Shown piece after piece: positions 35,144 to 47,492 of a stretch of 64,000 nucleotides of DNA (the first letter of the stretch is position 1; every line of letters starts with the position of its first letter). Under the pieces are notes generated by a model. It had not been told where the DNA came from and ran no database searches. It worked only from the letters and a program-made list of their open reading frames with translations. Source of the stretch: Fervidicoccus fontis Kam940 (lineage in GTDB: Archaea; Thermoproteota; Thermoprotei_A; Sulfolobales; Fervidicoccaceae); assembly GCF_000258425.1 (NCBI RefSeq), contig NC_017461.1, forward strand, positions 1,022,949 to 1,086,948, in the 5' to 3' direction. The position numbers and the translations under genes are program-made.

Positions 35144-35470
35144 TTGCCAAGGATTATTGTAAGCAAAGAATACCTATCCAATTCTCAGCTTGAGGAGCTT
35201 TTGAAATCATCAAGCTTTGATAAAGATTCCATAATAATAAAGAAAGTAGAAGAGTATCTTAGTGCTGTAAGGAAATGCAAAGCTGAGAACATTAAAGAAA
35301 TTTTGGAAGAACTAAAAAAACTGTCAATACCTGAAGAACTCGCAGTGATGATAATAAACGTACTTCCAACAGAAAGCGCAGAATTAAGAGCATTATTGCC
35401 ACAGCAGTATCAGTCATTGCCTTCTGAAACTGTGGAAAAGGCTGTAGAGATAGTAAGTAAGTGCTTTTGA
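35144..35470 (+). CDS. rpoF: RNA polymerase subunit Rpo4 (RpoF)
   Basis: A 108-residue Rpb4/RpoF homologue. The N-terminal part is the tip-associated strand (RIIVSKEYLSNSQLEELL) and the rest is the HRDC-like helical domain (KAENIKEILEELKKLSIPEELAVMI, NVLPTESAELRALLPQ). It forms the polymerase stalk with Rpo7. It starts with TTG behind GAGGATG, 33 bp after eL21. Confidence 0.93.
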   Translation: MPRIIVSKEYLSNSQLEELLKSSSFDKDSIIIKKVEEYLSAVRKCKAENIKEILEELKKLSIPEELAVMIINVLPTESAELRALLPQQYQSLPSETVEKAVEIVSKCF

Positions 35471-35566
35471 ACTTTATGGTATTCAAATTGTGTATAACAT
35501 TAATACTAATATACTTAATTTTCTAATATATTTTATAACGCAAAACAATTATGGAAGTGATGATGT

Positions 35567-36250
35567 TTGTCAAATGAAAGAGAAGGTGACAGATACTTTT
35601 ATGGCGAAGCAAAAAAGAAAAGAGAGATACCTGATGATGTTGCTGTCGTCTTAGATTTTCTCCCTCACGGAAATCCGTTTGACAAACATGTTGAACATAG
35701 AAGAGTACCGCTGGCACAGGTAGTTGGCTATAAATATTTCACCCTATTTGAGCTAGTAGTCCCTGAGGGAGAAAATTTTGAAGTGGGTGAAAAGATATAT
35801 GCGGGTCCAGACTATGTTGGAAAAGGTCCAATCAAGTCGATTTTCGGTCCTATATCTTATGAGGACTTAACAACTGTAGCTAAAGAAAATCTCGTGTCAG
35901 TACTTTCACAGATAATTAAAGAAAATGAGAAATACTTCTTGAAGTTTTTTAATAATGCTGGATCAATAACACTGAGAATGCACATGCTTGAATTGTTGCC
36001 TGGAATAGGAAAGAGGACTTTAAATGTTATGCTAGATGAGAGGAAGAGAAAGCCGTTCGAATCATTCGAGGATATCGTTCAAAGACTTACTATAAGAGGC
36101 GTTAAGATTCACAACATTGAAAAGGTTATTGCCGAGAGGATTGTAAAAGAGCTTATTGGAGGGGAGAGGTATTATCTTTTTATAAGACCAAGTCCTAATG
36201 AATCCCAGGCTGTATATTTAAGAATTTTAGACGAAATTTATAGGGAATGA
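35567..36250 (+). CDS. DUF655 helix-hairpin-helix nucleic-acid-binding protein
   Basis: A 227-residue DUF655 (COG1491) protein. Its N-terminal beta-rich domain (DDVAVVLDFLPHGNP, LFELVVPEGENFEVGEKIY) is followed by a helix-hairpin-helix region (LELLPGIGKRTLNVMLDERK, IVQRLTIRGV). The family is universally placed between rpoF and ksgA in archaea and is thought to bind RNA, perhaps in ribosome biogenesis. It starts with TTG at 35567. Confidence 0.9.
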   Translation: MSNEREGDRYFYGEAKKKREIPDDVAVVLDFLPHGNPFDKHVEHRRVPLAQVVGYKYFTLFELVVPEGENFEVGEKIYAGPDYVGKGPIKSIFGPISYEDLTTVAKENLVSVLSQIIKENEKYFLKFFNNAGSITLRMHMLELLPGIGKRTLNVMLDERKRKPFESFEDIVQRLTIRGVKIHNIEKVIAERIVKELIGGERYYLFIRPSPNESQAVYLRILDEIYRE

Positions 36251-36257
36251 ATTTATA

Positions 36258-37124
36258 ATGGAAAGAACCAATGAACATAAGGTTTTTTTCTTCTCCCCAA
36301 TTGAATTAAAAAATTGGACGATACATTTCATAAAGGAAGCAGGGATTAAGCCTAAAAAAAAGCTAAGCCAGAATTTTACAATTGATCCTAACTACATTGA
36401 GACTTTCATAAAAGAGCTCTCTCTAATAGATAACCTTGAATGGATGGTCGAAATAGGGACTGGGATAGGGACTTTAACCAAAGCTGTGTCTTATGCTTTT
36501 TCATCATCAAATATAATCACGATCGAAAAGGATGCAAGCTTATTTTCGATAATTTCAAGTATAATAGAGGAGAGAAACGTTTATCTGATTTTGGCAGATG
36601 CATTGGGCATAGTTCCGAGCATAAAAACAAGCGTAGTTTTTTCAAGCACTCCATTTTCAATAACTTCTCCCATTATCATAAAAGCTTGCAGAAATAATAA
36701 TATAAAAAACATGATTTTAGGAATGCAAAAAGAAGTTGCTGAAAGGCTTGTCGCTGCAACTGGAAGTAAAAGCTATGGAAGGCTCTCCATTTTAGCTCAG
36801 CTGTTATTTGAAATTAGGATAGTTAGAAGCTTCACTCCCAAGAGCTTTTTTCCCGAGCCAAAAGTCTCTGTGAGCATTGTTTCTTTAAAAAGGAAGAAGA
36901 ACTATGATACCAAGGTTCATTTTTTACTTGAAAAGTTAACTTCATGCGTATTTTCGCAGAGAAATAAAAATTCCAGAAAAGTATTTAAGCAATGCTTAGA
37001 AACCTTAAAGTTAAATTGCATCGATTATATAGAAAAGTTACTTGAAAATAAAAGGGTGAGGGAGCTATCTCCATGGGAAATGGAAGAAATTTCGAGGAGA
37101 TGTGCAGAAGTAACAGAAAGGTAA
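36258..37124 (+). CDS. ksgA: 16S rRNA dimethyladenosine transferase KsgA/RsmA
   Basis: A 288-residue KsgA-type enzyme that dimethylates two adjacent adenines in the 3' hairpin of 16S rRNA. Family motifs: KPKKKLSQNFTIDPN near residue 32, the SAM site MVEIGTGIGTLTKA near residue 62, and FTPKSFFPEPKVSVSIV near residue 193. The catalytic motif IV, usually N-L-P-Y, reads STPF near residue 128, with the asparagine replaced by serine. The start is ATG. It overlaps the next methylase gene. Confidence 0.88.
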   Translation: MERTNEHKVFFFSPIELKNWTIHFIKEAGIKPKKKLSQNFTIDPNYIETFIKELSLIDNLEWMVEIGTGIGTLTKAVSYAFSSSNIITIEKDASLFSIISSIIEERNVYLILADALGIVPSIKTSVVFSSTPFSITSPIIIKACRNNNIKNMILGMQKEVAERLVAATGSKSYGRLSILAQLLFEIRIVRSFTPKSFFPEPKVSVSIVSLKRKKNYDTKVHFLLEKLTSCVFSQRNKNSRKVFKQCLETLKLNCIDYIEKLLENKRVRELSPWEMEEISRRCAEVTER

Positions 37125-37735
37125 GATGGGGATATTTCCTCTGCATTCCAGAAGGGGTTTATGATCCAAGCGACGACACATATATGATATTGGAGTATTT
37201 AAGCTCTCACCCTGAGATTGTTAAAAATAAAAAAGTTTTAGATATAGGAACAGGTAGCGGGATCATTGCCCTTCATTCCTTAGTGCTTGGAGCGAGCGAT
37301 GTCGTTGCTACTGATGTGAATTGTTTAGCTTCATATTCGACATGCTTGAATTTAAGCAGCTTTGATAAGCAGCAAGAAAGGTTCAGCGTAGTTATTGGTA
37401 ACAAGGTGACTTTTTTGAGGTCGAGATCTGGCTTCGATACAATCATAATAAACCCACCTTATCTACCAATTGAGCCTAAAAATGCTAACGATCCCTTTGA
37501 GCTACAATGGGCTGGAGGAAAAGAAGGAATAGATTTTTCTCTTTCTATATTAGACGAGATACCAGAAATTTTAAGCAGCGGCGGAACGCTTTTGTTAGTT
37601 TCTTCATCTCTAGGTAATTTAGAGATTCTGTATAGGAAAATGAGCGAAATAGATATGAAGTTTGGCATCGTTTCGAGCAAGAGCTTCTTCTTCGAAGACT
37701 TGTACTTAATAAAAGGGGAGAAAAATGGATATTAG
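37073..37735 (+). CDS. HemK/PrmC-type methyltransferase (Mtq2-like)
   Basis: A 220-residue class I methyltransferase. It contains PEGVYDPSDDTYMILEYL, the SAM site VLDIGTGSGIIALHSL near residue 55, and the glutamine-amide motif INPPYLPIEP near residue 120. The archaeal family methylates the GGQ glutamine of release factor aRF1 with Trm112 help. Two starts are possible (ATG 37073 or 37100). A second paralogue of the same type lies at 53433-54056. It overlaps ksgA at the 5' end and TrmJ at the 3' end. Confidence 0.87.
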   Translation: MGNGRNFEEMCRSNRKVRWGYFLCIPEGVYDPSDDTYMILEYLSSHPEIVKNKKVLDIGTGSGIIALHSLVLGASDVVATDVNCLASYSTCLNLSSFDKQQERFSVVIGNKVTFLRSRSGFDTIIINPPYLPIEPKNANDPFELQWAGGKEGIDFSLSILDEIPEILSSGGTLLLVSSSLGNLEILYRKMSEIDMKFGIVSSKSFFFEDLYLIKGEKNGY

Positions 37736-38435
37736 ACTTGTGCTTGTAGGTATCGAAGGTGGAGCAAACTTAGGAATGATAATGAGGCTGGCTGAAAACT
37801 TCGAGGTAGACGATGTCGTTCTCGTTTATCCAAGAGAGCTCGATATGGATGAGGCCAGAAGATTTTCAGCAAAAGCGGTAGGCAGATTAGACAATCTAGT
37901 AGTTTATAAAAACCTGGATGAAGCTCTCTCTCCATGTGATGTCAGAGTATGCACTACAGCTAAGTTCAGCCTGGATGGTGATATTTTAAGAAGCACGATC
38001 CCCTCCTATGATCTGCCCTCTTTTCTTGAAAGATATAAAAAGCCGTGTATCGTATTTGGAAGAGAAAGCTCAGGTCTCACTAGAGATGAGCTTTCGAAGT
38101 GCGATTTTGTGTCAACAATTCCTTCGTCTTCAGAGTACTCAGCTCTGAATTTGGCAAATTCGGTATCAATATATCTTTATGAGATATACAAGTCCAAAAG
38201 AAAAAGGGATCTGGTAAATTTAGCCGAGAGAGAAGAACTTGAGCAAGCCGTAAGCATATTCGGCGATATAGCTTCAATGGCATTAGGAGATGAAACAAAA
38301 ATAATGAGGGCAAGAACAGCCATGAGGCATGTGCTATTTAGGTCATCTCCATCAAAGCCAGAAGTTAGAATATTGACGCATGTCCTCAGAAGAGTTAAAA
38401 GGAGGATCGAGGGAAGCTCTACCAAACAACCTTGA
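37725..38435 (+). CDS. TrmJ-type SPOUT tRNA methyltransferase
   Basis: A 236-residue SpoU-family enzyme. Residues 1-160 form the trefoil-knot SPOUT domain, with RLVLVGIEGGANLGMIMRL, KPCIVFGRESSGLTRDEL near residue 105 and ALNLANSVSIYLYE near residue 144. A helical C-terminal extension (about residues 175-236) resembles the tRNA-binding part of archaeal TrmJ, which makes 2'-O-methylcytidine at tRNA position 32. Its 3' end overlaps the convergent pus10 gene by 17 bp. Confidence 0.87.
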   Translation: MDIRLVLVGIEGGANLGMIMRLAENFEVDDVVLVYPRELDMDEARRFSAKAVGRLDNLVVYKNLDEALSPCDVRVCTTAKFSLDGDILRSTIPSYDLPSFLERYKKPCIVFGRESSGLTRDELSKCDFVSTIPSSSEYSALNLANSVSIYLYEIYKSKRKRDLVNLAEREELEQAVSIFGDIASMALGDETKIMRARTAMRHVLFRSSPSKPEVRILTHVLRRVKRRIEGSSTKQP

Positions 38436-39687
38436 CCACATCAAGCTCGATACATTGCACACTCTTTCCGAGTATTTCAGAGAAGTTCGGCTTAGTTCTT
38501 CCATTATCACCAGAAATCAGCTCTTTTATATAAAGCCCCCCGTCCGTCTCTATCAACCCAATCAATACCCCGGAAAAAGCGTGCAAGCTTATATCGTATA
38601 CTTTTTTCCTCCTTGCAACATCTTTTCTCCTCACAAGAACTCTTGTAGGGGTTCTCTGCTCAATTACCTTTCCCTTCAGCTCTCTTACTATCGTATCAGC
38701 ATCTTTCTCATTGAGGGGTACATCGCCTGCTACAACTATTCTGTAAATCTTTCTTTTCTTTGAGTCAAGCTCTTTTATCTCTCTCACATCCTTCCTTTTC
38801 CCCTTTTCTTCAAGTATGAAAATTCCGTATGGATTTTTATTTACTAGCCAGCTGATGTAGCTAAGCGGCACTCTCCTGGTTCTTGGATCTTTTATCTCAA
38901 CTACCATAGGCCTTCCCCAACCGAGCATCCTCACATCAACGTCCTCTCTTCCAGAGGCATGAAGTAAAACCTCCCCCCCATAAAACTCACTGAGAACGGA
39001 AAGCATTCCTTTAACAGAAAGTTGTTGTTTTTTGTCATCATCGAACCACTCTACTTGGCTTATGTTCCTCCCAGCTTTGATATATCTTCCTTTAATGAAC
39101 AGAGGCATCACTTTTACTCTCAGATTCTCACTTTTCAAATCAATGTAAATAACTGCGCCTGGATCTGTGAAACCTGCATCTATACCAGTAGAGCTGGTAA
39201 TCAGCTTTCCAACTTCTCTCCTCAGCTCAGACTTTATGGATTCAGCTGTGTCTATTGAAAACTCTCTGAGAAGCTCATCCTCTTTGGTTTCTATTTCTTT
39301 TGAACCTGTAATTCCAACGACAAAGGACTCTACAGATTTTTTCTTTAATATGGGCACAGCTTCTTTATACAGGCTCACCCATTTCTTTAATTTGCCACCG
39401 CATAAATAGCATTCACCAGTCCTGCGTTTAATATTAACCTCTTCGAGCGTCTTATCAAACTCCGGACCTAAAGATTGAGAGATGGCTTCCAGCTTTTTTC
39501 CCGCCTCCTCTTCACCACTCTTAAGTTTTTTTATTAGCTCCATCGCAATTGCTATTTTTATTGCCTTTCCTCTTTCTTCATTAGTAAACCCCTTTAGAAA
39601 GGAGGAGAACATCCTTCCCAAACATGAGTCGCATAAAGGATATTTTTCCATTATGCTTATCGCTTTGCTTAATACTTCGTTCTCCAA
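38419..39687 (-). CDS. pus10: tRNA pseudouridine synthase Pus10
   Basis: A 422-residue Pus10. The N-terminal THUMP-containing accessory domain has a zinc site formed by CDSCLGRM and CYLCGGKL. The catalytic domain has LLHASGREDVDVRMLGWGRP near residue 240, where the aspartate of REDVDVRML is the nucleophile, and the C-terminal ISLHAFSGVLIGLIETDGGLYIKE. It makes pseudouridine 54 and 55 of archaeal tRNA. The start is TTG with GAGGAGGAAT upstream. It lies 4 bp after srp54. Confidence 0.95.
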   Translation of the reverse strand: MENEVLSKAISIMEKYPLCDSCLGRMFSSFLKGFTNEERGKAIKIAIAMELIKKLKSGEEEAGKKLEAISQSLGPEFDKTLEEVNIKRRTGECYLCGGKLKKWVSLYKEAVPILKKKSVESFVVGITGSKEIETKEDELLREFSIDTAESIKSELRREVGKLITSSTGIDAGFTDPGAVIYIDLKSENLRVKVMPLFIKGRYIKAGRNISQVEWFDDDKKQQLSVKGMLSVLSEFYGGEVLLHASGREDVDVRMLGWGRPMVVEIKDPRTRRVPLSYISWLVNKNPYGIFILEEKGKRKDVREIKELDSKKRKIYRIVVAGDVPLNEKDADTIVRELKGKVIEQRTPTRVLVRRKDVARRKKVYDISLHAFSGVLIGLIETDGGLYIKELISGDNGRTKPNFSEILGKSVQCIELDVVKVVW

Positions 39688-39691
39688 ACTT

Positions 39692-41053
39692 CTATTCCTC
39701 CTCTAAGAATTCATCTGCTCCTCCAAATTTTTTAAGAAGAGACTTCCTTCTTTTCAACTGCTTTAAGAGCTTTTTTATGTAGTTGTAATAATTCAAAAGC
39801 TCTCTAACGTCTTCCTGTGCCACTCCAGCACCTATTGCGATCCTTCTTATCCTTGACTTCTCTCTTTCAAGAAGCTCAGGTTTTTCCATTTCTTCATATG
39901 TCATGCTGTTAATTATATTAAGCCACATGTCCATTTTCTTTTCGCTCACTTTTAGAGCGCCCTCGTCTTCTGGTAATGACATGCTCAATCCAGGTATCAT
40001 TCTAAGTATTTTTCCGATCGGCCCCATGCTCCTGATCTGCTTTATTTGCTTATAAATCAGCTTCATATTGAGGTTACCGCTCATTAAAGAATCCGCCATT
40101 TCTTCAAGCTCGTTTTGGCTCATGGTTGAATATACTCTTTCCAATATTGCCTCTATGTCGCCCATTCCCAGGATCCTTGAAGCAAAGTTTTTAGGTCTAA
40201 AAGGCTCAATTTCATCGACCTTTTCTCCAGTTCCCACAAATTTTACTTTCGCGCCTGTGGCTGCAATCGCTGATATTGCGCCTCCGCCTTTCGCAGTGCC
40301 GTCCAGCTTTGTAATTATTATTGAACCTATAGGTGTGGCTTCATGGAACTTCTTCGCAAGATCATAAGCCTTTTGACCGATTGACGCATCCAATACTAAG
40401 ATGACTTCGTCAGGCTTTACAGCATCTGCTATTGCCTTCATCTCGTCAATAAGTTTGCTTTCCTCACCGTACCCATGTCTTCCAGCAGTATCAATAATTA
40501 TTATTTCTGCCTTTTTTGATAGATGGTACTCTAGTCCCTTTCTGCTTATCTCTGCGGGATCGTTCAACCCCTTATCTCCCCAAAACTCAACCCCAACTTT
40601 TTCTGCCAGTTGCTTCAGCTGCTCATATGCTCCAGCCCTGAATGTGTCTGCAGCTATCAGCCCTACTCTATATCCTCTATTTTTATAGTACCAGGCTAGC
40701 TTTGCCGCAGTAGTAGTCTTCCCGCTCCCCTGGACTCCTACAAGCATTATCACATAAGGCTTTTTTTTCGGCAACACGTTAAGCTCTTCTTCTCCTCCTA
40801 AGAGCGATATGAGCTCTTCATATACAATTTTAATGAACCAGTCTCTTCTGCTCACTCCTTGCGGTGGCTTTTCCTCTAGAGCCCTCTTCCTTATTTTGCT
40901 CGTAAATTCAAAAACCACCTTTACATTTACATCAGATTTAATTAAGATCCTCTGGAGCTCTCTTATAAACTCCTCTACGCTCTGCTCATATGGAGAAGTA
41001 GATGAAAGAAACTTTTTAATTGCTTCCTTTATTCCCGAAAAAATGTTGCTCAA
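39692..41053 (-). CDS. srp54: Signal recognition particle protein SRP54
   Basis: A 453-residue SRP54. The N domain leads to the G domain with GVQGSGKTTTAAKL near residue 107, DTFRAGAYEQL, the DTAGRHGYGEE motif and TKLDGTAKGGGA. The methionine-rich M domain occupies the last 150 residues (MGPIGKILRMIPGLSMSL, IRRIAIGAGVAQEDV). It binds 7S RNA and signal sequences for co-translational export. The start is TTG. It is the middle gene of aIF5A-srp54-pus10. Confidence 0.97.
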   Translation of the reverse strand: MSNIFSGIKEAIKKFLSSTSPYEQSVEEFIRELQRILIKSDVNVKVVFEFTSKIRKRALEEKPPQGVSRRDWFIKIVYEELISLLGGEEELNVLPKKKPYVIMLVGVQGSGKTTTAAKLAWYYKNRGYRVGLIAADTFRAGAYEQLKQLAEKVGVEFWGDKGLNDPAEISRKGLEYHLSKKAEIIIIDTAGRHGYGEESKLIDEMKAIADAVKPDEVILVLDASIGQKAYDLAKKFHEATPIGSIIITKLDGTAKGGGAISAIAATGAKVKFVGTGEKVDEIEPFRPKNFASRILGMGDIEAILERVYSTMSQNELEEMADSLMSGNLNMKLIYKQIKQIRSMGPIGKILRMIPGLSMSLPEDEGALKVSEKKMDMWLNIINSMTYEEMEKPELLEREKSRIRRIAIGAGVAQEDVRELLNYYNYIKKLLKQLKRRKSLLKKFGGADEFLEEE

Positions 41054-41064
41054 ATCTGTTACCC

Positions 41065-41463
41065 TTATCCTCTCATCCTAACAATTATCCTCTGTCCCAT
41101 GACCTCCCAATATTCTACTTCTTTTCCAGGAGCTATTTTGCTCAGCAGTTCTGGGTCATTTGGCTTTTGAACCTCGAAGGTTTCATAGCTTTCCATATCC
41201 ATAAGTTGATAGGAATTTCCAAGGTCTGCAATGACTTGAGCAACTTTCTTCTCAATTATTGGTTGCTCTACTCTCTGATCCACCGGCGCTGTCAAAGTCC
41301 TTTTATTTCCAGTGAAAAGTCCTATGGCGACAACATGAGCCTTAGCGCTCCCGTGCTTCCCCGTTTTAGCTTTTGTTATCTCCACAACCCTGCAAGGCTC
41401 ATTTTCTATGATGATGTATGTTCCTATTTTCACATCTCCGAGGGATATGTAGTTTATACTCAT
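41065..41463 (-). CDS. eif5a: Translation factor aIF5A
   Basis: A 132-residue aIF5A. The N-terminal SH3-like domain carries [15 protein letters not shown], in which Lys36 is the residue converted to (deoxy)hypusine. The C-terminal OB domain follows ([15 protein letters not shown]). It stimulates peptide bond formation at difficult sequences. GGTGG lies seven bases before the ATG. Spermidine, the donor for hypusine, can be made by the spermidine synthase encoded at 47.5-48.4 kb. Confidence 0.97.
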   Translation of the reverse strand: MSINYISLGDVKIGTYIIIENEPCRVVEITKAKTGKHGSAKAHVVAIGLFTGNKRTLTAPVDQRVEQPIIEKKVAQVIADLGNSYQLMDMESYETFEVQKPNDPELLSKIAPGKEVEYWEVMGQRIIVRMRG

Positions 41464-41593
41464 ATGAAACCACCTAAAATATTTAAGACATTTTTCAATT
41501 AATAAATAAAAACTATAGCTAAAAAAGACTTATAAATACCTACTTTTCATTTTTAAATTGTTTTCTCCACAGACGAAAGCTCTTCAAAAGGCG

Positions 41594-42064
41594 ATGTCTT
41601 TGGAGAGTATATATATATTTTCAATAAGACCTGAATATGCAGAAGCAATTTTCTCTGGAAGAAAGAAGTTCGAGCTCAGAAGAGGAAAAGGAAAGGATCT
41701 GATCAAGGGAGGTCTTGCTATAGTATATGTCAGCGGGAGGGTCAAAGCAATCTCAGGTGAATTTACGATCGGACGAATTATAAGAGGTCCTCCAGAGAAA
41801 ATATGGAGATATGTGAGGAAGAAAAATGAAAAGGGTATATCTCCTGAGTCGTGGAAGTTTATAGCAGGAGCAAAAACTGCAATTGCCATTGAAGTATTAT
41901 CGCCAAAGCTATATGAAAAGCCAGTCAGTTTAAGGGAAATCAGGGAAGTACTACCTACATGGACTCCCCCCATGGGTTACTCAAAAATCAATAAAAATGA
42001 ACCAATTTATCAGATATTTCTCTCAAAACTCCTAACTTCTAAAGAAGTTAAAACTGAGAATTAA
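41594..42064 (+). CDS. ASCH/PUA-like domain protein
   Basis: A 156-residue ASCH-superfamily protein. The N-terminal IRPEYAEAIFSGRKKFELRRG matches the typical I-x-P-x-x-A-x-x-I-x-x-G-x-K-x-x-E-x-R motif of ASCH/EVE-type RNA-binding domains, and LAIVYVSGRVKAISGEFTIGRI is the following barrel. It may bind RNA or modified nucleotides; no substrate is known. ATG at 41594 is chosen, with a TATA box TTATAAATA near 41530. It ends just 6 bp before the 23S processing stem. Confidence 0.75.
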   Translation: MSLESIYIFSIRPEYAEAIFSGRKKFELRRGKGKDLIKGGLAIVYVSGRVKAISGEFTIGRIIRGPPEKIWRYVRKKNEKGISPESWKFIAGAKTAIAIEVLSPKLYEKPVSLREIREVLPTWTPPMGYSKINKNEPIYQIFLSKLLTSKEVKTEN

Positions 42065-42069
42065 ATTCT

Positions 42070-42091
42070 GTGCCGAGTATAGGAGTCCCAG
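42070..42091 (+). repeat. 23S rRNA processing stem, 3' arm
   Basis: A 22-nt arm (GTGCCGAGTATAGG...) that is the exact reverse complement of 45396-45417. The two arms enclose the 23S gene and pair in the transcript, forming the helix in which the bulge-helix-bulge cut by the splicing endonuclease is normally found. Confidence 0.85.
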
Positions 42092-42149
42092 GCTTAACCC
42101 TGAGCGAATCCTGAAAAGCTGCGCGCTTTTTGTGATATGCGCAGCTTTA

Positions 42150-45374
<3,225 letters not shown>

Positions 45375-45395
45375 AGGATCCGCCCATTAAGGCGT

Positions 45396-45417
45396 CTGGG
45401 ACTCCTATACTCGGCAC
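45396..45417 (+). repeat. 23S rRNA processing stem, 5' arm
   Basis: The reverse complement of 42070-42091, located between 16S and 23S. Together they form the long precursor helix around 23S. The 16S-23S spacer contains no tRNA gene, which fits Crenarchaeota. Confidence 0.85.
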
Positions 45418-45489
45418 TCATCGGTGAATGCACGTCTCATTCACCTGTGCCACTTCACCTCGGACTTTCGTCCGAAGTTGCATTGTAGC

Positions 45490-45540
45490 GATAGGTCATA
45501 TCATTCCCCTTTCGAGAGCAACTTTTCACTCTCCTTGTGC
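45490..45540 (+). repeat. 16S rRNA processing stem, 3' arm
   Basis: Two blocks, GATAGGTCATATCATTCCCC (45490-45509) and TCTCCTTGTGC (45530-45540), are exact reverse complements of blocks at 47142-47161 and 47101-47111. They pair across the 16S gene with an internal loop between the blocks, the usual precursor stem for endonuclease release of 16S. Confidence 0.88.
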
Positions 45541-45571
45541 ATGCGGTTTGCCCTCCAACCTCCCGGTGCCA

Positions 45572-47075
<1,504 letters not shown>

Positions 47076-47100
47076 TCGGCCGCAAGGTCGGAGGGCATAC

Positions 47101-47161
47101 GCACAAGGAGATTGGTGCGTTGCTCCCGAACCTTGCATATCGGGGAATGATATGACCTATC
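47101..47161 (+). repeat. 16S rRNA processing stem, 5' arm
   Basis: Contains GCACAAGGAGA (47101-47111) and GGGGAATGATATGACCTATC (47142-47161), exact reverse complements of the two blocks at 45490-45540. The internal loop differs on the two sides. Confidence 0.88.
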
Positions 47162-47254
47162 TCAGACCCGAGTTCTCCATGAGGGAAAGAGCCCTCCCTC
47201 CATGGTATCCTCAGGCCGTCATTATAAGTGTAGCAAAATAATTTCTTCAAAATA

Positions 47255-47270
47255 GGTTTTTATATTTTTG
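47255..47270 (-). promoter_or_regulatory. Likely main rRNA promoter (TATA/BRE)
   Basis: The minus strand reads CAAAAATATAAAAACC. A start about 25 nt downstream (near 47230) would give a 150-nt leader before 16S. The box directly abuts the 3' end of the GC-rich RNA element at 47270-47405. Confidence 0.6.
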
Positions 47271-47405
47271 TCTCCCCGGTCTACGCTCAGGGAGAAATAT
47301 ACCCGCAACCGGAGGCAGCGATTTCATTCTCGGAGCTTTTGCTCCGTGTCCGCGTGCGCCGCCGGGCGATTGGCCGCGGGCTTGAAGCCCTGAGCTCCCG
47401 GAGAC
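47270..47405 (-). ncRNA. Unassigned structured RNA with a kink-turn, upstream of 16S
   Basis: A 136-nt GC-rich island in AT-rich DNA. In minus-strand sense GTCTCCGG at the 5' end pairs with CCGG-GG-AGAC at the 3' end, closing the molecule. Next comes a kink-turn: strand CCGG-GA-GCTCAGGG faces strand CCCTGAGC-GTA-GA-CCGG, giving an 8-bp C stem, a three-base bulge GTA, tandem G.A pairs and the NC stem, as bound by L7Ae. Inside, CCCGCGGCC/GGTTGCGGG, GGCGGCG/CGCTGCC and the hairpin CGGAGC-AAAA-GCTCCG stack up. The complementary strand would not form the G.A pairs, so the minus strand is the RNA strand. 5S, SRP, RNase P and box C/D signatures are absent. Confidence 0.7.
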
Positions 47406-47429
47406 ATCAAATAATATTAGTGTTAAAAA

Positions 47430-47447
47430 GGTTTTATATAGATTTTG
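47430..47447 (-). promoter_or_regulatory. TATA box of the structured RNA
   Basis: The minus strand reads CAAAATCTATATAAAACC, with the TATA core at 47432-47440. Its distance of about 27-30 bases to the first paired base of the RNA (47405) is the normal archaeal spacing. It lies between the speE stop codon (47493) and the RNA. Confidence 0.6.
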
Positions 47448-47492
47448 CCGCAATTTTGAGGTTTTCAGATTATAAATCCCCAATTTTCCATT

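Noticed and set aside
45418-45571. Possible tRNA-Ala in the 16S-23S spacer.
   Set aside because: The spacer contains only the two processing-stem arms and linker sequence; no cloverleaf can be drawn.
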